Source of the DNA: Microbacterium sp. Leaf320 | GTDB lineage: Bacteria > Actinomycetota > Actinomycetes > Actinomycetales > Microbacteriaceae | Direction of reading: 5' to 3' | Length of the DNA stretch: 64,000 nt | Assembly (NCBI RefSeq): GCF_001423485.1 | Contig: NZ_LMOD01000003.1 | Span: 248,001 to 312,000, forward strand | Part shown: one piece after another, positions 51,468 to 60,009 of the stretch | Layout of the letters: each line of letters opens with the position of its first letter | How positions within the stretch are numbered: the stretch's first letter is position 1 | Program-made: the position numbers and the translations under genes | Notes under the pieces: model-generated | What the model saw: the letters and a program-made list of their open reading frames with translations, nothing else | Told to the model about the DNA's origin: nothing | The model's database searches: none

Positions 51468-52739
51468 GTGAGCAGAACGCGCAGCCGCAGCACCTCGGTC
51501 CGGGAGGACGAGGCGCTGCGGCTGCCGCGTCCGCCCGGGGTGCTGAGACGCTTCTGGGCACGGCATCCGGTGGTCGCCGACGTCCTGATCGCACTGGTGT
51601 GCCTGCTGCTCTCGCTGGTACCCGCCGGCGTCATCACGAACGATCTGCCGATGCCACTCGCGATCGGGGTGGCCATCCTGGTTCCCGCATCGGTCGTCGC
51701 CGCCTGCGCGACGCTGCTGTGGCGGCGCCGACGTCCGGTCGTACCGTTCGTCGCCTCCTTCGCGCTCGAGGCCGGATTCCTCTTCGCACTGCAGCCGATC
51801 GGGTCGCCGCTGCTGCTGGTGACCTGCTACTCGCTCGCTGTGTACCGCTCGTCGCGGGCCGCGTGGACGGGCTTCGGCATCGGGCTGGCCTCGCTCGCCG
51901 CCTTCGGTGGGCTGCTCACGCTCTCGGGCGTCATCACTCTGCAGATCGCCGCGAACGCCGTCATCATGTCGTTCGTGCTCGGGTTGATCGGCACCCTCAT
52001 CGGCGTCAACGTGGGCGGCCGCAAACGCTACCTCGACGCCGTGATCGACCGGTCCCGGCAGTTGCTCGTCGAGCGCGACCAGCAGGCGCAGCTCGCGGCC
52101 GCGGCAGAGCGCGCCCGAATCGCCCGCGAGATGCACGACATCGTCTCCCACTCACTGACGGTCATCGTCGCGCTGTCCGAGGGAGCCTCCGCCACATCCG
52201 ATCCCGAACAGGCGCGGGCAGCGGCCACGGCTTCAGCCGAGACGGCGCGCAGCGCCCTTTCCGAGATGCGCGCGATGCTCGGCGTCCTGCGAGCCGACGA
52301 CTCCCCGCTGCCGCTCGCGCCCCTGGCGCCGACGCCTCCGCAGGAGACCGTCGCGCACGCGCAGCGGGCAGGTTACCCCGTGACGCTCTCGGTCTCAGGT
52401 GGCGCCGACCTCTCCCCGGCCGTGGCCCACGCGGTCGGACGCATCGTGCAGGAGGGCGTCACCAACGCGATGCGGCATGCACCGGGTGCGACGGCGATCG
52501 CCGTCCGCCTCGTCTACACGGCGGATGCGGTGACGGCCGAGATCGTCAACGACGGCGCCACGGGCCCGGTCGGCACGTCGGGATTCGGACTGCGAGGTCT
52601 CGCCGAGCGCGCCGCGCACGCCGGCGGAACCGTCGTCTCAGAACCGCTCGAGGGCGGCAGATGGATGCTGCGCGCCGAGCTCCCGACGACGCCTGATCCG
52701 AGCGAACTCACCGCCCCTGACCTGGAGGACAGACCATGA
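51468..52739 (+). CDS. Sensor histidine kinase, HPK7 (NarL-system) type
   Basis: A 423-residue kinase with four to six N-terminal hydrophobic helices and no large extracytoplasmic sensor. The phospho-acceptor is H223 in REMHDIVSHSL, followed by ALSEMRAMLGVLR and an ATPase domain with VQEGVTNAMRHAPGATA and TSGFGLRGLAERA. The GTG start at 51468 has TAGAGT 6 bases upstream, so it has its own promoter despite following the ABC genes by 38 bases. The stop overlaps the response regulator's ATG. Confidence 0.94.
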   Translation: MSRTRSRSTSVREDEALRLPRPPGVLRRFWARHPVVADVLIALVCLLLSLVPAGVITNDLPMPLAIGVAILVPASVVAACATLLWRRRRPVVPFVASFALEAGFLFALQPIGSPLLLVTCYSLAVYRSSRAAWTGFGIGLASLAAFGGLLTLSGVITLQIAANAVIMSFVLGLIGTLIGVNVGGRKRYLDAVIDRSRQLLVERDQQAQLAAAAERARIAREMHDIVSHSLTVIVALSEGASATSDPEQARAAATASAETARSALSEMRAMLGVLRADDSPLPLAPLAPTPPQETVAHAQRAGYPVTLSVSGGADLSPAVAHAVGRIVQEGVTNAMRHAPGATAIAVRLVYTADAVTAEIVNDGATGPVGTSGFGLRGLAERAAHAGGTVVSEPLEGGRWMLRAELPTTPDPSELTAPDLEDRP

Positions 52740-53431
52740 CCGACTCGATCTCGATCCTGCTCGTCGACGACCAGCAGCTCATCCGACTCGGGTTCCGGAT
52801 GGTGCTCGAAGCCGAGGCCGACATGGTGGTGGTCGGCGAGGCGGAGGACGGCCACGCGGCCATCGCTCAGGCTGCGGCGCTGCAGCCCGATCTCGTGCTG
52901 ATGGACATCCGGATGCCCGGACTCGACGGCATCGCTGCGACCGAGGCGATCGTCCGCGCGCACCCCGAGACCCGTGTTCTGGTGCTGACCACGTTCGATC
53001 TCGACGAGTACGCATTCGGTGCGATCCGCGCGGGTGCCAGCGGATTCCTGCTGAAAGATGCGCAACGGCACGAGATGATCTCGGCCATCCGCGCCATCCA
53101 CCGAGGAGACGCGGCGCTCGCGCCGAGGGTGACGCGGATGCTGCTCGAACACGTGGCGCCGGGACTCGGTGCCTCTCCCGCGCAGCCGGTCGTCACGATC
53201 GACGATCCTACGACCGACCTCACCGACCGGGAGCGCGACGTGTTCCTCGAGATCGCGCGCGGGCAGTCGAATGCCGAGATCGCGCAGACGCTGTTCGTGA
53301 GTGAGTCGACGGTGAAGACGCACGTGGGGCGCGTCCTCGCGAAACTCGGCGCCCGTGACCGCATCCATCTGGTGATCCTGGCCCATCGGCTCGGACTCAT
53401 CGACGACGACGCCCTGCCCTCCGACGCGTAG
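52736..53431 (+). CDS. NarL/LuxR-family response regulator
   Basis: A 231-residue response regulator. Receiver with D57 in LVLMDIRMPG, acidic D11-D12, and K in FLLKDAQRHE. C-terminal LuxR helix-turn-helix: LTDRERDVFLEIARGQSNAEIAQTLFVSESTVKTHVGRVLAKLGARDR. Coupled by a 4-base overlap to the kinase gene. By position it probably controls the ABC transporter upstream. Confidence 0.95.
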   Translation: MTDSISILLVDDQQLIRLGFRMVLEAEADMVVVGEAEDGHAAIAQAAALQPDLVLMDIRMPGLDGIAATEAIVRAHPETRVLVLTTFDLDEYAFGAIRAGASGFLLKDAQRHEMISAIRAIHRGDAALAPRVTRMLLEHVAPGLGASPAQPVVTIDDPTTDLTDRERDVFLEIARGQSNAEIAQTLFVSESTVKTHVGRVLAKLGARDRIHLVILAHRLGLIDDDALPSDA

Positions 53432-53456
53432 GCCGGCGGGCAGGGCGCGAGGTCTG

Positions 53457-54410
53457 TCAGGCCTTCGCCGGAGTCCACTCCGACACGCGGTCGAGCGCGT
53501 CGACCTCCTCGGCCGTCAGCTCGAGACGCGCGCCGGCGAGGAGATCCGGCACCTGCTCGACACTGCGGGCGCTGGCGATAGGAGCGGCCACGGTCGGCTG
53601 GGCGCGCAGCCATGCGAGCGAGGTCGCGGCGATCGAGGCGCCGTGCGCGTCGCCGATCTGTTCGAGCGTGTCGATGATGCGCAGACCCGCTTCGGTGGCG
53701 TACTTCGCTGCACCCGAAGCACGGGGCGAGGTCTGCCCCTCAGTGTCGGCCGAGCGATACTTTCCTGTCAGGAATCCGCTCGCGAGCGAGTAGTACGGCA
53801 CGAGTCCGAGACCGAACTCCTCGGCCACCGGGATGATCGTCTCCTCGACGTCGTTGCGGTGCACGAGGTTGTAGTGCGGCTGCACGGCGACGGGCAGGGC
53901 GACGCCGGTGCGGCGGGCGATCTCGACCCATTCGCGGATGCGGTCGGCGCTGTAGTTCGAGACGGCGACGTTGCGCACCAGGCCGTCGGCGACGAGCTGG
54001 CCGAAGGCCCCGACGGTCTCCTCCAGCGGCACGGTCTCGTCGTCGAAGTGCGCGTAGTAGAGGTCGATCGTGTCGACCCCGAGGCGGCCCAGCGATGCTT
54101 CTGCGGCCTTGCGGACGTTCGAGGCCGCGAGTCCCTTGAACTCGGGGTGCTGGCTCACCTTGGTGGCGACGACCACGCCCTGGGGCTTGCGCGAGGCCAG
54201 CCACTCGCCGATGATCGTCTCGCTCTCGCCGCCCGAGTTGCCCGGCACCCAGGCACTGTACGAGTCGGCGGTGTCGATGAAGTCGCCTCCCCCGTCGACG
54301 AAAGCGTCGAGCACGGCGAACGATGCGTCGCGGTCGGCCGTCCAGCCGAACACGTTGCCACCGAGCGAGAGGGGGAGGACGTCGAGGTCACTGTTTCCGA
54401 TACGAGTCAT
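53457..54410 (-). CDS. Aldo/keto reductase
   Basis: A 317-residue member of the aldo/keto reductase family, of the oxidoreductase type common in Microbacteriaceae. GDFIDTADSYSAWVPGNSGGESE carries the catalytic Asp and Tyr, VVATKVSQHP the Lys, and LYYAHFDDETVPLEETVGAFG a His at the substrate site. A TIM-barrel end (VAAPIASARSVEQV) binds the NADP phosphate. The start is ATG at 54410; no clear -10 box is seen. Substrate unknown. Confidence 0.9.
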   Translation of the reverse strand: MTRIGNSDLDVLPLSLGGNVFGWTADRDASFAVLDAFVDGGGDFIDTADSYSAWVPGNSGGESETIIGEWLASRKPQGVVVATKVSQHPEFKGLAASNVRKAAEASLGRLGVDTIDLYYAHFDDETVPLEETVGAFGQLVADGLVRNVAVSNYSADRIREWVEIARRTGVALPVAVQPHYNLVHRNDVEETIIPVAEEFGLGLVPYYSLASGFLTGKYRSADTEGQTSPRASGAAKYATEAGLRIIDTLEQIGDAHGASIAATSLAWLRAQPTVAAPIASARSVEQVPDLLAGARLELTAEEVDALDRVSEWTPAKA

Positions 54411-54499
54411 ACTCGGGACAACCCCTGAGGCCCGCGCACTATTTCGCGTATGACGCCGAATGTCGTTCAGAGAGCCGAGACGAGCGGTCGGAGAACGAC

Positions 54500-54543
54500 G
54501 AAGGCCCGCGTCCCCGGAACAGATCCTGGGGACGCGGGCCTTC
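54500..54543. terminator. Terminator between tRNA-Thr and the aldo/keto reductase gene
   Basis: A 16-bp perfect stem GAAGGCCCGCGTCCCC with a 12-base loop, directly downstream of tRNA-Thr on the minus strand. Confidence 0.88.
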
Positions 54544-54551
54544 ATGCACTG

Positions 54552-54624
54552 TGCCGACTACAGGACTCGAACCTGCAACCCCCGTATTACAAGTACGGTG
54601 CGCTACCAATTGCGCCAAGTCGGC
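54552..54624 (-). tRNA. tRNA-Thr (anticodon TGT)
   Basis: A 73-base tRNA. Acceptor GCCGACT/AGTCGGC is perfectly paired. D-stem GCGC. Anticodon stem CCGTA/TACGG has loop CTTGTAA, so the anticodon is TGT and it reads ACA. T-stem GCAGG/CCTGT has loop TTCGAGT, and the discriminator is A. CCA is not encoded. Confidence 0.97.
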
Positions 54625-54665
54625 GGGTGCCACCCAGCTTAGCGAGGGGCGGCTGGTGCCGAGAA

Positions 54666-55616
54666 CTACGGCGTGGTGGTCGGGGTGGGAGTCGGCGTCG
54701 GGCTGGGCGACTCGGTGGCGTAGTACGCGTCGCTCGCGACGGTCAGCACGAACTGCGAGAACTCGCTCGGGTCGTCGAGCGCACCGACGTAGGCCTCGCC
54801 GTTGACGACGATCATGGGCGCTGCGGTCAGCACGAGATCGTCCGAGCCGACGAGCGGACCCTCGAGGGCGCGCGAGGTGGCATCCTTCGCCCAGGTCACG
54901 TAGTCCTGGTCCTCGATGCAGGATCGCACGCTCTTGACATTGTCCGAGCCCACGGCACCGGCGATGTCGGCGAGCTGCGCGTCGGAGAAGCCGTCGGTGT
55001 TCACCTCGGGCTGGTCGTCGAGCAGGTCGTGGTTGAAGGCGTAGAACTGCGCCGGCGAGTGGGTCGCGACGCACGCCGCCGCCGCGGCGGAGCGCAGCGA
55101 GTACTTGGTGCCGTTCGAGCTGGCGGTGAGCAGTGCGACCGGGTGGTACGTGACGGTCGCCGCGCCCTCGGTGATCCAGTTCACGAGCTGGCGGGCGTTC
55201 GCGCGCTCGAACTCACCGGCGTCCGGCGACAGGTAGTCGACGTAGATGTGGATGTCGACCGTGCTCGAAGTGGTGGGCGCCGGGGTCGGCGTCGCCTCGC
55301 CTCCGGCCTCGGTCTCGTCGGGGCTCGGCGCTGCCACGCCCTCATCGGACGCAGCAGTGGCGCTGATGTCGGAGACGAGGATGCCGTCATCGTCCATGCC
55401 GCCGGGAGTGAGCTGCGGCTTCGACACCTGCGCCGAGACGGCGAGAGTGATGGCCGTGCCGATGGCGCCCACGGCGACCACGGCGATGGCACCGAGGATG
55501 ATCCGTCGCATCACGCGCGCCCTCGACTGCTGGGCATGCACCTTCTGTGCCTTCTCCCGCACGACCTCACGCGAATTGCGAGGGGTGGGGACGTTCGGCG
55601 TCTCGTCGCTCGACAT
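54666..55616 (-). CDS. Membrane-anchored thioredoxin-fold (DsbA-like) protein without CxxC
   Basis: A 316-residue protein: cytoplasmic basic N terminus, one transmembrane helix (residues 39-62, IILGAIAVVAVGAIGTAITLAV), a Pro/Thr/Ser linker, and a DsbA-like domain (VDIHIYVDYLSPDAGEFERANARQLVNW, then AAPMIVVNGEAYVG with the cis-proline loop). Where the oxidoreductase CxxC is expected, the sequence is S130-P131-D132-A133, so thiol chemistry at that site is impossible. The two remaining cysteines (AACVATH and RSCIED) sit elsewhere. It ends in a repetitive TPTPTP tail. It may be a binding or scaffold protein; function unknown. Confidence 0.85.
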   Translation of the reverse strand: MSSDETPNVPTPRNSREVVREKAQKVHAQQSRARVMRRIILGAIAVVAVGAIGTAITLAVSAQVSKPQLTPGGMDDDGILVSDISATAASDEGVAAPSPDETEAGGEATPTPAPTTSSTVDIHIYVDYLSPDAGEFERANARQLVNWITEGAATVTYHPVALLTASSNGTKYSLRSAAAAACVATHSPAQFYAFNHDLLDDQPEVNTDGFSDAQLADIAGAVGSDNVKSVRSCIEDQDYVTWAKDATSRALEGPLVGSDDLVLTAAPMIVVNGEAYVGALDDPSEFSQFVLTVASDAYYATESPSPTPTPTPTTTP

Positions 55617-55719
55617 CGTTCCTCTAGACAGTCTCAGGGGGGCAGGGTGGCCCCGGACGCCACTCGGGTGGCGAACGCCACGTTAAGCGGCCGAGAACGA
55701 TGTTAACGAGCCAGGCTGA

Positions 55720-55752
55720 GAAATACCCAGATAGACGGGTTTCTGCCATACT
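55720..55752 (+). promoter_or_regulatory. Promoter region of the sugar ATPase gene with dyad
   Basis: -10 box CATACT (55747-55752). GAAATACCC-N8-GGGTTTC (55720-55743) is an imperfect dyad over the -35 region. A second dyad, CGTTAA-N16-TTAACG, lies at 55681-55708. Either could bind a sugar-responsive regulator. Confidence 0.4.
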
Positions 55753-55758
55753 GATCCC

Positions 55759-55830
55759 GACCCGATGAGGGGTCACGGCGGATCGCTCCGCCGCTCTATC
55801 ACTACGGATCGTCCGGCACGTACCTGCCGG
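55759..55830 (+). promoter_or_regulatory. Three-hairpin leader of the msiK-like gene
   Basis: Three perfect small stems in a row: GACCC/GGGTC (55759-55774), CGGCGGA/TCCGCCG (55776-55793) and CCGGCA/TGCCGG (55813-55830). The last ends only a few bases before the GAAGGAG ribosome-binding site. An actinobacterial leader motif named after msiK has been described, but I could not compare against it. Confidence 0.5.
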
Positions 55831-55845
55831 TGAAGGAGAAACACA

Positions 55846-56949
<1,104 letters not shown>

Positions 56950-56963
56950 TCGGATCCACAGAC

Positions 56964-56996
56964 GCGGCGCGGGCTGACTTCGGTCACCCGCGCCGC
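56964..56996 (+). terminator. Terminator after the msiK-like gene
   Basis: Stem GCGGCGCGGG/CCCGCGCCGC with a 13-base loop, followed by TTCTGCTTTT. Confidence 0.88.
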
Positions 56997-57028
56997 TTCT
57001 GCTTTTCCCACATACCGTCTGGAGAGCC

Positions 57029-58333
57029 ATGCAGGATGCGCTGCGGATCACCGCGAGCTCGATCGACCCGGGGCTGCTCGCCCTCCCCTGGTCGACGACA
57101 CTGGCCAAGTGGCCGTCCGAGCAGATCGTGTCGCTGCCGAAGGGCCTCTCCCGCCACCTCGTGCGGTTCGCCGATCTCTCCGGCCGCGTCGTCGCCGTCA
57201 AGGAGACGACCGATGAGATGGCGAAGCGCGAGTACGAGATGCTCGGCAACCTCGCACGCCTCGACATCCCCTGCGTCGACCGTGTCGCGGTGATCGCAGG
57301 ACGAACGGATGCCGCGGGTGAACCGCTTCCCGCCGCGCTCGTGACGTCGCATCTGCGGTTCTCGATGCCGTACCGCGCCCTCTTCACCCGAGTCCTGCGC
57401 CCCGACACCGCCACACGCCTCGTCGACGCCCTCGCGGTGCTGCTCGTACGCCTGCACAACGTCGGCTTCTACTGGGGCGACGTGTCGCTCTCGAACACCC
57501 TCTTCCGGCGCGACGCCGGTGCCTACGCCGCATACCTCGTCGACGCCGAGACCGGCGAGCTGCACGAGGAGGGTCTGACCGACGGCCAGCGCGCCTACGA
57601 CCTCGACCTCGCCCGCACAAACATCGCCGGCGAGGTCATGGACCTCGCCGCGGGCGGCCGACTCGAGCACGGCGTCGACGCGATCGCGATCGCCGACGGC
57701 ATCGTCTCGTCCTATCGCTCGCTGTGGGCGGAGCTCACGGTGCAGGAGTCCTTCGCGTCGGCGGAGACCTGGCGCATCACCGAGCGCGTCGAGCGTCTCA
57801 ACGCGCTCGGATTCGACATCGACGAGATGTCGATGTCGACGACTGCCGATGGCACGGTCGTCGAGATCCAGCCGAAGGTCGTGGATGCCGGGCACCACCA
57901 GCGCCGGCTCATCCGCCTGACCGGACTCGATGTCGAGGAGAACCAGGCGCGACGCCTGCTCAACGACCTCGATGAGTTCCGCGCCCGATCGACCAAGCAG
58001 TGGGCCGACGAGGAGATGTACGCGCACGAGTGGCTGACCCGCGTGTTCGAGCCCGTCGTGCGAGCGATCCCGTGGGAGCTGCGCGCCAAGCTCGAACCCG
58101 CCGAGGTGTTCCACCAGGTGCTCGAGCACCGCTGGTACCTGTCGCAGGCACAGGGACGCTCCGTGCCTCTTGCGGAAGTGCTGACGAGCTACATCAACGA
58201 GGTGCTACGGCACCGGCGCGACGAGGCGACCATCATGGGTCCGCCCACCGAGACCATGAGCCTGCCGGTGATGACGGGCTCGAATCCCGTCACCGATGAC
58301 GACGACGAGATCGACTGGCGCGACCTCGTCTGA
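57029..58333 (+). CDS. DUF4032 protein with kinase-like fold
   Basis: A 434-residue protein. The N-terminal half resembles lipopolysaccharide/Rio-type kinases. VVAVKETTDEMAKREYEML contains the ATP lysine and glutamate, HNVGFYWGDVSLSNTLF the catalytic Asp and Asn, and AYLVDAETGEL the metal-binding Asp of a DFG equivalent. The C-terminal DUF4032 region follows (EENQARRLLNDLDEFR, then VFEPVVRAIPWELRAKLEPAEVFHQVLEHRWYLSQ). It sits next to the sugar ATPase gene in many actinobacteria. A phosphotransfer role is inferred; the substrate is unknown. TACCGT lies 10 bases from the ATG, with GGAGA in between. Confidence 0.88.
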   Translation: MQDALRITASSIDPGLLALPWSTTLAKWPSEQIVSLPKGLSRHLVRFADLSGRVVAVKETTDEMAKREYEMLGNLARLDIPCVDRVAVIAGRTDAAGEPLPAALVTSHLRFSMPYRALFTRVLRPDTATRLVDALAVLLVRLHNVGFYWGDVSLSNTLFRRDAGAYAAYLVDAETGELHEEGLTDGQRAYDLDLARTNIAGEVMDLAAGGRLEHGVDAIAIADGIVSSYRSLWAELTVQESFASAETWRITERVERLNALGFDIDEMSMSTTADGTVVEIQPKVVDAGHHQRRLIRLTGLDVEENQARRLLNDLDEFRARSTKQWADEEMYAHEWLTRVFEPVVRAIPWELRAKLEPAEVFHQVLEHRWYLSQAQGRSVPLAEVLTSYINEVLRHRRDEATIMGPPTETMSLPVMTGSNPVTDDDDEIDWRDLV

Positions 58334-58349
58334 TCGTGTTCTCCGCGGT

Positions 58350-58991
58350 TCAGTACCCGACGGTGAAACGCCCGCGACGGTGCGCGCCGCGCTCGACCTC
58401 GTCGACCACGGCGATCGCGAAGTCGGCACCCGAGATGAACGACTTGCCGTCAGCATCCCGCACGAGCACGTCGCCGCCGTCTCGGTAGTGACCGGTGCGC
58501 TCGCCCTCGGCCCAGGGTCCGAAGACCTCGGCAGGGTGGATGAAGAACCAGTCGAGCGACTCGTCGGTCGACTCGAGCAGCGCGAGAGAGTCGATGCCGA
58601 CCTGCGCCTCGTGCTTGTACTCCTCGGGGAAGTCGAGGTCGAAGAGCCGAGGGCCGCCGGGAGCGACGAGGCTGCCGCCGGCTCCGCCGACCACGCCGAT
58701 GCGGGTGTTCGTGCCGCTCAGCTTCTCGACGAGGCCGCCGAGCGCGTCGAGCACCGAGTTCTCCATGTCGCCACGGGGAGACAGTGCCGACACGACGGCA
58801 TCCGCACCGTCGAAGACGTTGCCCAGGCTCGCGAGGTCGAGCACGGACCCCTGCACATTCCGCGCACCCTCGACCGGGTTCGACGGCTCGGAGCGCGACA
58901 CCGAGACGACCTCGTGGCCGCGGCTCACCGCCTCCGAGACGATGTGGCGTCCGGCGTAGCCGGTTCCTCCGAGGACGACGATGCGAGCCAT
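58350..58991 (-). CDS. NAD(P)H-binding oxidoreductase (atypical SDR)
   Basis: A 213-residue protein with Rossmann motif VVLGGTGYAGRHI at residues 5-17, and a layout like NmrA/SDR_a5 proteins (GADAVVSALSPRGDM, then VGGAGGSLVAPGG, and DWFFIHPAEVFGPW). The catalytic Tyr-Lys pair of classical SDRs is not evident. It lies 10 bases after rlmB on the same strand and is probably co-transcribed. Substrate unknown. Confidence 0.88.
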   Translation of the reverse strand: MARIVVLGGTGYAGRHIVSEAVSRGHEVVSVSRSEPSNPVEGARNVQGSVLDLASLGNVFDGADAVVSALSPRGDMENSVLDALGGLVEKLSGTNTRIGVVGGAGGSLVAPGGPRLFDLDFPEEYKHEAQVGIDSLALLESTDESLDWFFIHPAEVFGPWAEGERTGHYRDGGDVLVRDADGKSFISGADFAIAVVDEVERGAHRRGRFTVGY

Positions 58992-59001
58992 GTGCTTCTC
59001 C

Positions 59002-60009
59002 CTACTTCTTCGCGTTGCGGATCGATGACACCTGGTAGAGCGCGACGGACGTCGCGATGCCGGCGTTGAGCGACTCGGTCACGGCCGAGATCGGGATCGA
59101 GACGATCTGGTCGCACGTCTCGGCGACCAGGCGCGAGAGACCCTTGCCCTCGGATCCGGTGACGATCACGACGGGGCGATCGGCGAGCTGCAGCTCGGGC
59201 AGCAGCACGTCGCCGTCGCCGTCGAGGCCGAGCACGAAGACGCCCTGCTTCTTGAACTCCTTGAGCTGCGTCGTGAGGTTGGTCGCCAGGGCGACCGGAA
59301 CGCGCGCGGCGGCACCGGCGCTGGTCTTCCACGCCGCGGAGTTCACTCCGGCCGAGCGGCGCTGCGGCAGGATGATGCCGTGGCCGCCGAAGGCTCCGGT
59401 CGAGCGGATGATCGCGCCGAGATTGCGGGGGTCGGTGATGCCGTCGAGAGCGACGAACAGCGGGACCTCGCCCTTGTCGATGACGGCCTCGAGCAGGTCC
59501 TGCGGGTGTGCGTACTCGTACGGCGGCACCTTGACGGCCACGCCCTGGTGCACGCCGTCGAAGCCGGCCATGCGGTCGAGCTCCTGACGCGTCACCTCGA
59601 GCACCGGGATGCCGCGGTTCGTGGCGATCGACAGCATCTCCTTGACACGGTCGTCCATCTCGACGCGCTGCGCGATGTAGAACGCCGACGCGGGGATCTT
59701 CGCGCGCAGGGCCTCGAGCACCGAGTTGCGGCCGGTGACGACCTCGACCTCGGTGGTGTTGTCCTTCGAGCGCGCCGAGCGGTTCGGGTTGCCGCCGGAC
59801 GTCTGACGCTGCCCCGGCTTGCCCTTTCCACCCGATGCCGCATAGCGCTCTGCCGCAGCCTTGCGCTTGCCGGCGGGGTGCCAGGCGCGATCCTCGGCCT
59901 TCGGGGTCGGTCCGCGACCCTCGAGCGACTTGCGCCCCATTCCGCCGGTGCCCTTCGTGGGGCCCTTCTTGTTTCCCTTGTTCGCGCCGGGGCGCTGTGG
60001 CTTAGCCAT
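59002..60009 (-). CDS. rlmB: 23S rRNA (guanosine-2'-O-)-methyltransferase RlmB
   Basis: SpoU-family methyltransferase modifying 23S rRNA. The 335 residues comprise a very basic, disordered N terminus (about residues 1-85, Gly/Lys/Arg-rich), a substrate-binding domain beginning VTGRNSVLEALRAKIPASAFYIA, and the knotted catalytic domain with ALDGITDPRNLGAIIRSTGAFGGHGIILP, IVTGSEGKGLSRLV and ISIPISAVTESLNAGIATSVALY. Its ATG at 60009 overlaps the cysS stop by 8 bases, so translation is coupled. Confidence 0.96.
   Translation of the reverse strand: MAKPQRPGANKGNKKGPTKGTGGMGRKSLEGRGPTPKAEDRAWHPAGKRKAAAERYAASGGKGKPGQRQTSGGNPNRSARSKDNTTEVEVVTGRNSVLEALRAKIPASAFYIAQRVEMDDRVKEMLSIATNRGIPVLEVTRQELDRMAGFDGVHQGVAVKVPPYEYAHPQDLLEAVIDKGEVPLFVALDGITDPRNLGAIIRSTGAFGGHGIILPQRRSAGVNSAAWKTSAGAAARVPVALATNLTTQLKEFKKQGVFVLGLDGDGDVLLPELQLADRPVVIVTGSEGKGLSRLVAETCDQIVSIPISAVTESLNAGIATSVALYQVSSIRNAKK

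Noticed and set aside
53410..53447. A CGCCCTGCCC/GGGCAGGGCG hairpin after the LuxR-type regulator as a terminator
   Set aside because: An 18-base loop, no T run, and the left arm within coding sequence; too weak to list.
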